DNA from: Lachnospiraceae bacterium Marseille-Q4251
Lineage (GTDB): Bacteria > Bacillota > Clostridia > Lachnospirales > Lachnospiraceae
Assembly (NCBI GenBank): GCA_018223435.1
Contig: JAGTTO010000001.1
Span: 1,860,001 to 1,924,000 of the forward strand
Direction of reading: 5' to 3'
DNA length: 64,000 nucleotides
Part shown: one piece after another, positions 27,595-35,362 of the stretch
Position numbering within the stretch: the stretch's first letter is position 1
How the letters are laid out: each line of letters starts with the position of its first letter
Made by a program: the position numbers and the translations under genes
Notes under the pieces: model-generated
Told to the model about the DNA's origin: nothing
Seen by the model: only the letters and a program-made list of their open reading frames with translations
Database searches by the model: none

Positions 27595-29565
27595 TTAGCA
27601 GATCTCAGCGCCTGCGGGCATTTTTTTCTCGGGAACCATGAGAGCCAGCTCGCCGTTCTCATCCTCAGCGCAGAGGATCATTCCCTCGGAAAGAACGCCT
27701 GCCAGTTTGGCGGGTTTAAGGTTTACAAGAACCATTACCTTTTTGCCGACCATCTCCTCCGGTGAATAGTGAGCCTTGATACCGGACACGATCTGTTTTA
27801 CCTCGCTTCCGATCTTCACCTGGGAGCAGAGAAGCTTTTTGGATTTCTTGACTGCCTCGCAGGAGATGATCTCACCTACCTGGAACTGCATTTTCTCGAA
27901 GTCCTCGAAGGTGATCTCCTCTTTTTTCGGGATGTCGATCACCGGCTCTTCCTCTTTGGCTTCCTCGGTCTCGCCGGCTGCGGCTTTGGCTGCGGCCTTC
28001 TTGGCCTCTACCTTTTCCAGAACCTCTTTGACGTCCTGACGTGCGAAAAGGATCTCCGGCTGGTCTGTCACCTTGTTTCCGGACTCATAGAGACCGAAAG
28101 TATGCATATCGGAAAGCTCTCTCTTCTTGGCGTTCAGCTGAGCGAGGATCTTCTCGGAAGTCTCCGGCATGAAGGAGCAGAGAAGGCTGCCGCCGATCGT
28201 GATGCTCTCTACCAGGTTGTAGAGAACTGTTGCCAGACGATCCTGTTTCTCCGGATCCTTGGCCAGAGCCCAGGGCATGGTCTCGTCGATGTATTTGTTG
28301 CAGCGTTTGAAGAGAACGAAGATCTCACTGATGGCATCTGCCACACGAAGGTCGTTCATTTTTGCGTTTACTTTGTCCACGGTGGAGAGAACAACCTGTT
28401 TGAGGTCCTCATCCATGGTGTCGCTCACGCCTTTGTCAGCCACAACGCCGCCGAAATATTTATTTGACATGGAAACCGTACGGTTCAGAAGGTTTCCGAG
28501 TGTGTTGGCAAGGTCGGAGTTCAGACGCTCCACCATCAGATCCCAGGTGATCACGCCGTCGTTCTCGAAGGGCATCTCATGAAGCACAAAGTAACGCACT
28601 GCGTCTACGCCGAAAAGCTCTACCAGATCGTCTGCGTAGATCACGTTTCCTTTGGACTTACTCATTTTTCCGTCGCCCTGAAGGAGCCAGGGATGACCAA
28701 ATACCTGCTTCGGCAGAGGCAGATCCAGAGCCATCAGGAAGATCGGCCAGTAGATTGTATGGAAACGAATGATGTCTTTTCCAATGAGGTGAAGGTCTGC
28801 GGGCCAGTTTTTCTTGAAGAGGTCGCTGCTCTCACCGTCGCAGTCATAACCGATTCCGGTGATGTAGTTGGTCAGGGCGTCAAGCCATACATAAACCACA
28901 TGCTTCGGATCGAAGTCTACCGGGATTCCCCATTTGAAGGAGGTTCTGGATACGCAGAGATCCTGCAGTCCCGGCAGAAGGAAGTTGTTCATCATCTCAT
29001 TTTTACGGGAAACGGGCTGGATGAACTCCGGATGCTCGTTGATGTAGTCGATGAGTCTCTGGGCATATTTGCTCATTTTGAAGAAGTAAGCTTCCTCACG
29101 GGCAGGCTGTACCTCGCGGCCGCAGTCCGGGCATTTGCCGTCTACCAGCTGGGACTCGGTGAAGAACGACTCACAGGGAGTACAGTACATTCCCTCGTAG
29201 TAGCCCTTATAGATATCGCCTTTGGCGTACATTTTTTTGAAAATTTTCTGAACCTGTTTCTCATGATAATCATCGGTGGTGCGGATGAATTTATCATAAG
29301 AAGTGTTCATGAGATCCCAGATCCGTTTGATCTCAGAAGATACGTTATCGACAAACTCCTTCGGAGTAATGCCGGCTTCCTCAGCCTTCAGCTCGATCTT
29401 CTGGCCGTGCTCGTCGGTTCCGGTCTGGAAAAATACATCGTAGCCCTGCTCTCTCTTGAAACGGGCGATGCTGTCTGCGAGAACGATCTCGTAAGTGTTT
29501 CCGATATGCGGCTTGCCTGAAGTGTAGGCAATGGCCGTCGTGATGTAATACTTTTCTTTTGCCAT
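27595..29565 (-). CDS. metG: Methionyl-tRNA synthetase with C-terminal tRNA-binding domain
   Basis: 656 residues. HIGH-type motif GKPHIGNTYE, zinc knuckle with CTPC...CPDC, KMSKS loop KMSKSKGN, anticodon-binding helical domain, Ala/Lys/Glu linker, then a C-terminal EMAPII/Trbp111-like OB domain (about 545-656, FEKMQFQVGEIISCEAV). Charges both initiator and elongator tRNA-Met. AAGGAGG precedes the ATG at 29565. Expression is under the T-box leader immediately upstream. Confidence 0.97.
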   Translation of the reverse strand: MAKEKYYITTAIAYTSGKPHIGNTYEIVLADSIARFKREQGYDVFFQTGTDEHGQKIELKAEEAGITPKEFVDNVSSEIKRIWDLMNTSYDKFIRTTDDYHEKQVQKIFKKMYAKGDIYKGYYEGMYCTPCESFFTESQLVDGKCPDCGREVQPAREEAYFFKMSKYAQRLIDYINEHPEFIQPVSRKNEMMNNFLLPGLQDLCVSRTSFKWGIPVDFDPKHVVYVWLDALTNYITGIGYDCDGESSDLFKKNWPADLHLIGKDIIRFHTIYWPIFLMALDLPLPKQVFGHPWLLQGDGKMSKSKGNVIYADDLVELFGVDAVRYFVLHEMPFENDGVITWDLMVERLNSDLANTLGNLLNRTVSMSNKYFGGVVADKGVSDTMDEDLKQVVLSTVDKVNAKMNDLRVADAISEIFVLFKRCNKYIDETMPWALAKDPEKQDRLATVLYNLVESITIGGSLLCSFMPETSEKILAQLNAKKRELSDMHTFGLYESGNKVTDQPEILFARQDVKEVLEKVEAKKAAAKAAAGETEEAKEEEPVIDIPKKEEITFEDFEKMQFQVGEIISCEAVKKSKKLLCSQVKIGSEVKQIVSGIKAHYSPEEMVGKKVMVLVNLKPAKLAGVLSEGMILCAEDENGELALMVPEKKMPAGAEIC

Positions 29566-29676
29566 GTGTAGATCCTCCTTCTTAATTCCGCAGAGACGAT
29601 TCCGGACAGGCACAGCATACCACATCAGTGTATCTGTCCCGGCTGTCCTAACGTCCTGCATCCATTGCTTCCCGCG

Positions 29677-29950
29677 AAAAAAACCGCCTTCCCGGGACCT
29701 CCCAGAGAAGGCGGTATTAACCGCGTTACCACTTCACTTCATCTCCTTCTCACAAAGGAGACCTCACTGGGTGCTCTTCACACCCTTCCGCTGTAACAGG
29801 CGATCCTGTCACCGGCTTGCTGTCCCATCAAAGCTCACCCGTGCCGCTCAGAAGCCATCTTCACCCATCGTCCCTATGACCCCTCTCAGCAAACAGGCCT
29901 CTCTGTGATATTTCTTATGGGTTACTCTCTTCATCTCTGCGTTTTACCTG
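29677..29950 (-). ncRNA. Methionine T-box leader RNA
   Basis: Minus-strand leader of metG. It carries a stem I with a specifier bulge GAAG-ATG-G (ATG at 29858-29856, Met codon), the T-box segment GUGGUAACGCGG (29734-29721 region) and an overlapping terminator CCGCCTTC / GAAGGCGG followed by seven T (29715-29677). The UGGU bulge pairs with ACCA, matching the A discriminator of tRNA-Met. Uncharged tRNA-Met would stabilise the antiterminator and switch metG on. It fills the 490-base gap 29566-30055 together with its promoter. Confidence 0.9.
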
Positions 29951-29956
29951 ATTTTT

Positions 29957-29985
29957 AGGCTATCACAGGCGGTTGTGGTTGTCAA
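29957..29985 (-). promoter_or_regulatory. metG: Promoter of the metG T-box transcript
   Basis: Minus strand perfect TTGACA, 17-base spacer, TAGCCT preceded by TG (extended -10). Start of transcription near 29950, consistent with the 5' end of the T-box structure. Confidence 0.7.
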
Positions 29986-30055
29986 GGGGAAAAGTCAAAT
30001 GACTTCTCAGATCATCGGGGACATACAGCGTGCCAAAAACTCCGTCCCCAGTGAT

Positions 30056-31984
30056 TCAGTGCTTCGTCATCCACACTCTCATTTCATTCAGTCCCCGGTT
30101 GCCCCAGCTGTAATAAGGAACTGCCCAGGCCGTGCAGAGCGTTTCTTTGAGTTTCTTTGTGGAATAGAGTTCCCCGGGAATCTCTTTTCGGAAAGCTTTC
30201 ACTTTCAGTCTTGTGACACCGTTTAAGAGCTCCGGCTCAAAGGCTTCCGCTTCTGCCGGTTCCGAATCGTCGATGGCCAGAGACAGGATATCTCCGTTAT
30301 TGTCCGCCCCCTCAAAGCAGTAGACCAGCGGACCTCTCTGGAGAGCCACACAGCCCTGGATATCCGGGATTTTCGGGGACGCATAGAGAAATTCCGGGGT
30401 GGCATCCAGCTGGATCTCGATGATTTCCCCTGTCTCAACGGTTCCCAGATAGAGGTAGCCCTTCTCGATTTTGCCAGATACCTCCGCCATAGAACCGGCG
30501 TCTGTTCCCCGCCGTACCGTCACGCTGCTGCTCCAGCCCGGAACACGGACTGCCAGCTCTTTCCCGCCCTTTCTGATCTCATAGCGGATCGTAAAAGCAT
30601 AGGGATATTCGGTGACGCAGTTCAGTTCCAGGCCATTTTCAAACTTTGTGTCTCCCGCTACATAGAGGTGGCAGTAAGCGGTATTGCCATTTTCTCCGTA
30701 AGCATACTTTCCAATGGAAGTGATGAGCCGCGCCACATTTGGCGGGCAGCACGCGCAGGCGTACCAGGTGGGGCGCTGGGGAATCACATGCTTATGTGTC
30801 ACCGCCTCGCCGGCAATGCCCGGAACCACTTCCAGGGGATTCACATAGAAAAAGCGTCTGCCGTCCAGCTGCATGCCTGCGAGAACCGTATTATAGAAGG
30901 CCCGCTCCATCACGTCCCCATAGGTTCCTTTTACCTCATTCTCCAGCATTCTGGAGGCGAAAAACATCAGGCCGATGGAAGCACAGGTCTCCGCATAAGC
31001 CGTATCATTGGGAAGATCATAATCCTTCGTGAAAGCCTCCCCAAGAAACGTGGAACCGATGCCGCCAGTGACATACATCCGCCGTTCCGTAATGCTCTTC
31101 CAGAGCCGATCGCAGGCCTTTTTCAGCTCCTGATCATCGGTTTCGGAAGCCAGATCTGCCATGGCTGTATAGAGATACACGGCCCGGACACTGTGGCCGG
31201 TGGCTTCGTCCAGCTCCCGCACCGGGCACTGGCTCTGCTGATAAGCGTGATCCGTCGGATCAGCTCCCCATACCTTCCAGGTTCTCTTAGCTGCTTCTTT
31301 TTCGTAAAAAGCGGTGTCTGCACCGCGTATATTCAGAAAATGCTCCGCCAGCTCCAGGCAAAGCTTATCCCCAGTTGCGCGGTACATCCGAAGCAGCGCC
31401 AGCTCCACCTCCGGGTGCCCCGGGTAGCCCTCATGGCCTTCCGTCACAAAATGATGGTAAATGCACTCGGCATTTTTCAGCATCACCTTCAAAAGCCTGT
31501 CTTTTCCGGTCGCCTCATAGTAGGCCACCGCCGCCTCCATCATGTGACCCGCGCAGTAAAGCTCATGGCCTTCCAGCAGGTTGGTCCAGCGCTTGTCCCG
31601 ATCCTTTATCGTGTAGTAGGTGTTCAGATAGCCGTCCGAGTCCTGGGCTCCGGCGATGATATCGATAACCCGGTCCGCCGTAGCCTCCAACTCCGTATCC
31701 GGGAAAAGAATCAGCGCATAAGCCACAGCCTCCAGCCATTTGGCCGCGTCGCTGTCCTGAAAGACCATGCCATAGAAGCCGTCTCCCACATCCTCTCCTC
31801 TGAGGGCCTTCCCTGCATTGATGAAGTTCCGGATCACATGGCTTTTTTCCACGCCCTCCATCTCATCGCAAAGCACCTTATACTGATACGGAATCACCAC
31901 ATCCTTGATGAGATGCTGATAACGGCCGACAAAACCCTCGGCGGTGGTGAAATCTTTGAGTGAAATCTGTTTTTGTACTTTCAT
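30056..31984 (-). CDS. GH127 beta-L-arabinofuranosidase
   Basis: 642 residues of the GH127 (HypBA1-like, formerly DUF1680) family: an (alpha/alpha)6 barrel followed by beta-sandwich domains. The Cys-Glu zinc site is visible as AYAETCASIG (Glu and Cys) and CACCPPNVAR (nucleophile Cys plus zinc Cys). No signal peptide, so it acts inside the cell on imported beta-L-arabinofuranosides, releasing L-arabinose from plant hydroxyproline-rich glycoproteins or pectin fragments. Start at 31984 follows AAGGAG. Stands alone between metG and an insertion sequence; no arabinose transporter or regulator is adjacent. Confidence 0.92.
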   Translation of the reverse strand: MKVQKQISLKDFTTAEGFVGRYQHLIKDVVIPYQYKVLCDEMEGVEKSHVIRNFINAGKALRGEDVGDGFYGMVFQDSDAAKWLEAVAYALILFPDTELEATADRVIDIIAGAQDSDGYLNTYYTIKDRDKRWTNLLEGHELYCAGHMMEAAVAYYEATGKDRLLKVMLKNAECIYHHFVTEGHEGYPGHPEVELALLRMYRATGDKLCLELAEHFLNIRGADTAFYEKEAAKRTWKVWGADPTDHAYQQSQCPVRELDEATGHSVRAVYLYTAMADLASETDDQELKKACDRLWKSITERRMYVTGGIGSTFLGEAFTKDYDLPNDTAYAETCASIGLMFFASRMLENEVKGTYGDVMERAFYNTVLAGMQLDGRRFFYVNPLEVVPGIAGEAVTHKHVIPQRPTWYACACCPPNVARLITSIGKYAYGENGNTAYCHLYVAGDTKFENGLELNCVTEYPYAFTIRYEIRKGGKELAVRVPGWSSSVTVRRGTDAGSMAEVSGKIEKGYLYLGTVETGEIIEIQLDATPEFLYASPKIPDIQGCVALQRGPLVYCFEGADNNGDILSLAIDDSEPAEAEAFEPELLNGVTRLKVKAFRKEIPGELYSTKKLKETLCTAWAVPYYSWGNRGLNEMRVWMTKH

Positions 31985-32043
31985 TTTGAGTCTCCTTTCC
32001 AATGGGGACGGTGTTTTCGGCTCTTTTCCTGTCCCTGTTGACC

Positions 32044-32165
32044 TTCTCCAAAGCTAAAAGAACTGCTGTATTTCTCCGAGGTTGTTGTCACAACTTCCAG
32101 ATTATTCAGATCCGAAAAGATGGATTCTTTGCTTACCCTTGTAATTCCCGTCAGCAGCCCCCCGT
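32044..32165 (-). pseudogene. Remnant of an AAA-ATPase/PD-(D/E)XK (DUF1703-type) gene
   Basis: About 40 codons on the minus strand read GLLTGITRVSKESIFSDLNN and on to a Thr/Ser-rich end SFSFGE. This is the conserved middle of the large AAA-ATPase-like family found in many gut bacteria as dozens of copies. Both ends are missing: upstream sequence is the right end of the IS200/IS605 element, and downstream the frame runs into the leader of the GH127 gene. Gene decay after IS insertion is inferred. Confidence 0.65.
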
Positions 32166-32182
32166 TCCAGATACTGGTTAGT

Positions 32183-32334
32183 CGTGACATGCTCCCACCA
32201 CTTAAATCTTACGATTTTGAAGTGGGGGCTTCCTGCTCGATTGCCTTTTAAGGCAAAGCTAAAACAGGCCATCCCCGCGTGTCCCGCGGTTTTGTTTTTT
32301 AGGTTCATCCGGTTACGGATTTTTTCTTGTGCCG
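32183..32334 (-). ncRNA. Candidate omega (reRNA) right-end RNA of TnpB
   Basis: The region after the tnpB stop is a gene-free, strongly structured right end: GGGGG-AAGTGG-type arms enclosing an AT loop, then GGGAGCATGTCAC at the element edge. In TnpB systems this transcript is the guide scaffold and the guide is the flanking DNA, here the remnant gene around 32163-32182. Position-based inference only. Confidence 0.45.
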
Positions 32335-33432
32335 TCAGGCACATTCTTTATAGATCCTTTTTCCTTCTTCGCGGATATTGACTGCTGCATTCACATCCCG
32401 ATCCATCCGGTTTCCACATTCACAGACATATATTCTATCCGACAATGCCAGTTCCTTTTTCTTATGTCCACATACACTGCAAATCTTGCTCGATGCAAAA
32501 TAACGGTCTACTTTTATAAGATGTTTCCCGCGCTCTTCCAGTTTGTATCCCAGCATGGACAGAAACTGCCCATACCCATTATCCTGCACGCCTTTCCCAA
32601 GATGCAGCCCTCCGGACATTCCCTGCAGATTCAGATCTTCCACGCATACTGCATCATATCTTTCAGCAAGTTCCCTGCTGAGTTTATGCTGGAAATCTTT
32701 TCTCTGGTTCTTTATCTTTTCATGACATAAAGCTACCTTTTTCTTCTGTTTCTGATAGTTCCGGCTTCCTTTTTCACAGTGGGAAAGCTTTCTCTGTTCC
32801 CTTGCAAGTTTTTTCTCTGCTTTTCTGTAAAACATAGGGTACCCGGCTCTTTCTCCTGTAGAAAATACACACATTCCCTGCATGGCAAAATCGATCCCAA
32901 GAAATCTCTCTGCCGCTCTTTTTTCCACTGTTTGGTTCTCACAGCAGAACAAAAGACTTGCAAAATATTTCCCGGATGGCTCACGGCTTATCGTTACCGA
33001 TTTCAGTTTCCAGTCTGACGGGATCTGGCGGTGAAGTTTTATTTTTATGGCGGACATCTTTGGAAGCTTCAAATGGGTATCCTGCAAAAAGATATTCCTG
33101 TTTACTGCATTGGTCGTATAAGAATTTCCTGAATGTTTTCTTGATTTATAGCGGGGAAATCCGCAGGATGGTTCCCGGAAAAACTTCCGGAACGCGCTTT
33201 CCAGATGCAGCTGCGCATTCGCCAGGGCAAGGGAGTCCACCTCCTTCAGCCAGGGATATTCCTTTTTATATCCGGCCGGTGTGTTCCTGAGCATCTTTTT
33301 TTCTTTCTGGTAATAGCTGATCTTGTCCGCAAGCATCTGGTTATAGATAAAGCGGCTGCAGCCGATTGTTTTCTCTATCTGAACTCTCTGCTCTTTATCT
33401 GGATAGATCCTTATTTTTACGGCGCGGTTCAT
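32335..33432 (-). CDS. tnpB: TnpB RNA-guided nuclease of IS200/IS605
   Basis: 365 residues. N-terminal helix-turn-helix/REC-WED-like region, then the RuvC core: GIDFAMQG (first Asp), VEDLNLQGM (Glu), and DRDVNAAVNI (last Asp), with the zinc finger CSVCG ... CECGN between the last two. All catalytic residues are present and the frame is uninterrupted. TnpB is an RNA-guided DNA endonuclease, ancestor of Cas12. The ATG at 33432 is favoured (AGGGTGAG upstream); a GTG at 33441 is possible. It overlaps the broken tnpA 3' end. Confidence 0.92.
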   Translation of the reverse strand: MNRAVKIRIYPDKEQRVQIEKTIGCSRFIYNQMLADKISYYQKEKKMLRNTPAGYKKEYPWLKEVDSLALANAQLHLESAFRKFFREPSCGFPRYKSRKHSGNSYTTNAVNRNIFLQDTHLKLPKMSAIKIKLHRQIPSDWKLKSVTISREPSGKYFASLLFCCENQTVEKRAAERFLGIDFAMQGMCVFSTGERAGYPMFYRKAEKKLAREQRKLSHCEKGSRNYQKQKKKVALCHEKIKNQRKDFQHKLSRELAERYDAVCVEDLNLQGMSGGLHLGKGVQDNGYGQFLSMLGYKLEERGKHLIKVDRYFASSKICSVCGHKKKELALSDRIYVCECGNRMDRDVNAAVNIREEGKRIYKECA

Positions 33433-33785
33433 TTTTCTCACCCTGGCTTTCTATATACTGCCGTATCGTTTCAATCGGCGCCCCGCCTGCACGGAGCAGA
33501 CAGAAGCTTCAGCAGTCTGCTGCTGGCACTTTTACAGGCATTGATGAATTTACGGAGTTCCGTCTTTGGCTGTGCGCGGAACATCACATGAACATGGTCT
33601 GTATCGTGATTCCATTCTTCCGGTACGATCCCGTATCCGGGTGCGATATACTCAAAGATCTCTTTTGCTCTTTCGGATATTTTGTCATTCCGTACTTTTC
33701 TTCTGTATTTTATAACCATCACTAGGTGATAATATAGTAGAAATACTGAATGGGAATTATGATCCAATTCCATTGTGTTTATCAC
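33395..33785 (-). pseudogene. tnpA: IS200-type Y1 transposase TnpA, internally deleted and frameshifted
   Basis: The open frame encodes 104 residues: the N-terminal half of TnpA with the HUH motif DHVHVMF and FINACKSASSRLLK, then a short out-of-frame tail and stop at 33471. The missing C-terminus continues in another frame as SFCLLRAGGAPIETIRQYIE, carrying the catalytic Tyr, to a stop at 33395. About 20 residues between (the usual LWxxxFWS segment) are absent. A small internal deletion with a frameshift has inactivated the gene. Confidence 0.8.
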
Positions 33786-33983
33786 TATTTTTCTTATATC
33801 GACTAATATGTATTTGCGAACTAATGTTCCTTTTCAGTATACTATATCAGGGAATAGAGAACAAGTGTTTCTTTTGTACTATAAGGACTTTTTTGAGCAG
33901 ATATGCTCAGATGTGCAATTCATCTCACCACCTGAAGAGGTGGGAGAATTCTTGCTACATTTATTAAAACCTCTACTCCCCTC

Positions 33984-34012
33984 TGGCTTTTCCATTACAA
34001 AAATGCTATGAT
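33984..34012 (+). promoter_or_regulatory. Putative promoter of the M42 peptidase gene
   Basis: TGGCTT, 17 bases, TATGAT; the -10 is good, the -35 poor. It lies just outside the left end of the IS element, 36 bases before the ATG. Confidence 0.45.
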
Positions 34013-34047
34013 AGTGAAAAGAAAAACTTGAAAGAGGGATAAAAGAT

Positions 34048-35139
34048 ATGGAGATAAAGCCAAACCCAAATGCAGTAAAAATGATTCAGAAATTGTCAGA
34101 TGCAAAAGCACCATCCGGATTTGAAGATGAAGCCGTAGCAGTCGCAAGAAAGTACAGCGCAGATTTTGCCGATGCCAGTGAGGACTGCCTGCGCAATCTT
34201 TATCTGCATGCAAAGAGCAACACAGGCGACAAACCTGTTTTTATGCTCGACGCCCATAGCGATGAGGTAGGACTGATGGTTCATTCCATCAAGCCAAACG
34301 GAACCCTTCGCTTTGTTTCACTCGGAAGCTGGAGTGACAATTCTCTTCCGGCATCAAAGGTACTTGTACGCAACAGACACGGGGAATTTATTCCCGGTGT
34401 TATCGCTGCAAAACCGCCTCATTTTATGACACCGGAAGAACGCCAGCATGCAGGAAGCACTTCGATCCAGTCCCTGGTGATCGATATTGGTGCGGTCAGC
34501 AAGGAAGATGCTGTAGAAAACTTTGGAATCCGCATCGGAGAACCCGTCATTTCCGATGTTCATTTTTCCTACGATGAAGCCCATGATGTGATGATCGGAA
34601 AAGGCTTTGACTGCCGGATCGGCTGTGCGGCACTTCTGGAAACGATGCGCCGTCTTTCAGCAGAGGATCTGAATGTCGATCTGGTCGGCGTATTGTCCAC
34701 ACAGGAGGAACTGGGAGAAAGAGGCGTCAAAGCTGCCGTCGGAAAGGTTGCACCGCAGATCGCCCTGTGCTTTGAGGGCTGCCCGGCAGATGACACCTTT
34801 ACCGAACCGTATGCGATCCAGACCGCACTCAGAAAAGGCCCCATGCTCCGTTTCATGGATAAATCCATCGTCTGCTCTCCGAGATATCAGCGCTATGTAC
34901 TGGATCTTGCAGAAGAAAAAGGTCTGGCTGTACAGTCTTCTGTACGCGAAGGCGGCGGAAACAACGGTGCGATCATCAACACAGCGCTCGACGGCATTCC
35001 GGTTATCGTTGTCGGTGTTCCTGTTCGTTATATCCATTCTCATTACGGGATCACTTCCTATTATGACTTTGAGGCGACCGTACAGCTGGCAACCGAGGTT
35101 GTCCGCTCTATGACAGCTGACATCATCCGCTCCTTTTAA
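34048..35139 (+). CDS. M42-family metallo-aminopeptidase (FrvX/YsdC type)
   Basis: 363 residues. Metal ligands and catalytic residues visible: DAHSDEVGLMV (His and Asp), GFDCRIGCAA (bridging Asp, usually DDR, here DCR), STQEELGERG (catalytic Glu pair), and IHSHYGITSYYD (C-terminal His). The PDZ-like insert occupies about 75-165. Co-catalytic zinc/cobalt aminopeptidases of this family form dodecameric tetrahedra and trim peptides in the cytoplasm. AGAGGG precedes the ATG. The Asp-Cys variant and the FEGCPADD segment make it a divergent member; deblocking aminopeptidase or glucanase-type annotation is also used for relatives. Confidence 0.88.
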   Translation: MEIKPNPNAVKMIQKLSDAKAPSGFEDEAVAVARKYSADFADASEDCLRNLYLHAKSNTGDKPVFMLDAHSDEVGLMVHSIKPNGTLRFVSLGSWSDNSLPASKVLVRNRHGEFIPGVIAAKPPHFMTPEERQHAGSTSIQSLVIDIGAVSKEDAVENFGIRIGEPVISDVHFSYDEAHDVMIGKGFDCRIGCAALLETMRRLSAEDLNVDLVGVLSTQEELGERGVKAAVGKVAPQIALCFEGCPADDTFTEPYAIQTALRKGPMLRFMDKSIVCSPRYQRYVLDLAEEKGLAVQSSVREGGGNNGAIINTALDGIPVIVVGVPVRYIHSHYGITSYYDFEATVQLATEVVRSMTADIIRSF

Positions 35140-35150
35140 ATAGTCACAGC

Positions 35151-35193
35151 TTCCCTGCTTTTGTTGTGAAAACAATAGGCAGGGAATTTTTTT
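35151..35193 (+). terminator. Terminator of the M42 peptidase gene
   Basis: Stem TTCCCTGC / GCAGGGAA with additional TTTTGTTG / AACAATA pairing inside, then seven T. Confidence 0.85.
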
Positions 35194-35203
35194 AAAAAAA
35201 CGC

Positions 35204-35231
35204 TTGCATTTTTCTTTTTTTATGTTATAGT
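35204..35231 (+). promoter_or_regulatory. clpB: Promoter of clpB
   Basis: TTGCAT, 16-base spacer, TATAGT with an upstream TG. The 5' leader of about 125 bases contains a GGTTC / GAACC hairpin around CTTT/AAAG. No CIRCE palindrome and no clear CtsR heptad pair was found, so heat control is not visible in the sequence. Confidence 0.6.
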
Positions 35232-35362
35232 AGTTATAGAACAAATGTGACGGTTTCAGGTTCTAGGCTTTCGCGCTTGTACAAAAGACTTTGAACCCGG
35301 CACTCTCAGCGTTCTGAAGCAGTTTTCAACATATCCTACTATACCAAAAGGAGGCAGGACTT

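Larger units (their letters stand above)
32183..33955 (-). mobile_element. IS200/IS605-family insertion sequence (tnpA broken, tnpB intact)
   Basis: Contains tnpA and tnpB in the same direction on the minus strand. Subterminal hairpins mark both ends: left end CCACCT-GAAG-AGGTGG at 33928-33943, and right end with arms near 32194-32203 and 32220-32228 (CCACTT-type pairing). No target duplication or terminal inverted repeat, as expected for this family. Boundaries are approximate. The 332-base stretch 32003-32334 holds the right end, the gene remnant and the GH127 leader; the 262-base stretch 33786-34047 holds the left end and the M42 gene promoter. Confidence 0.8.

Noticed and set aside
35232..35362. 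Heat-shock operator (CIRCE or CtsR site) before clpB
   Set aside because: No TTAGCACTC/GAGTGCTAA palindrome and no clear direct heptads were found; only a simple hairpin is visible.
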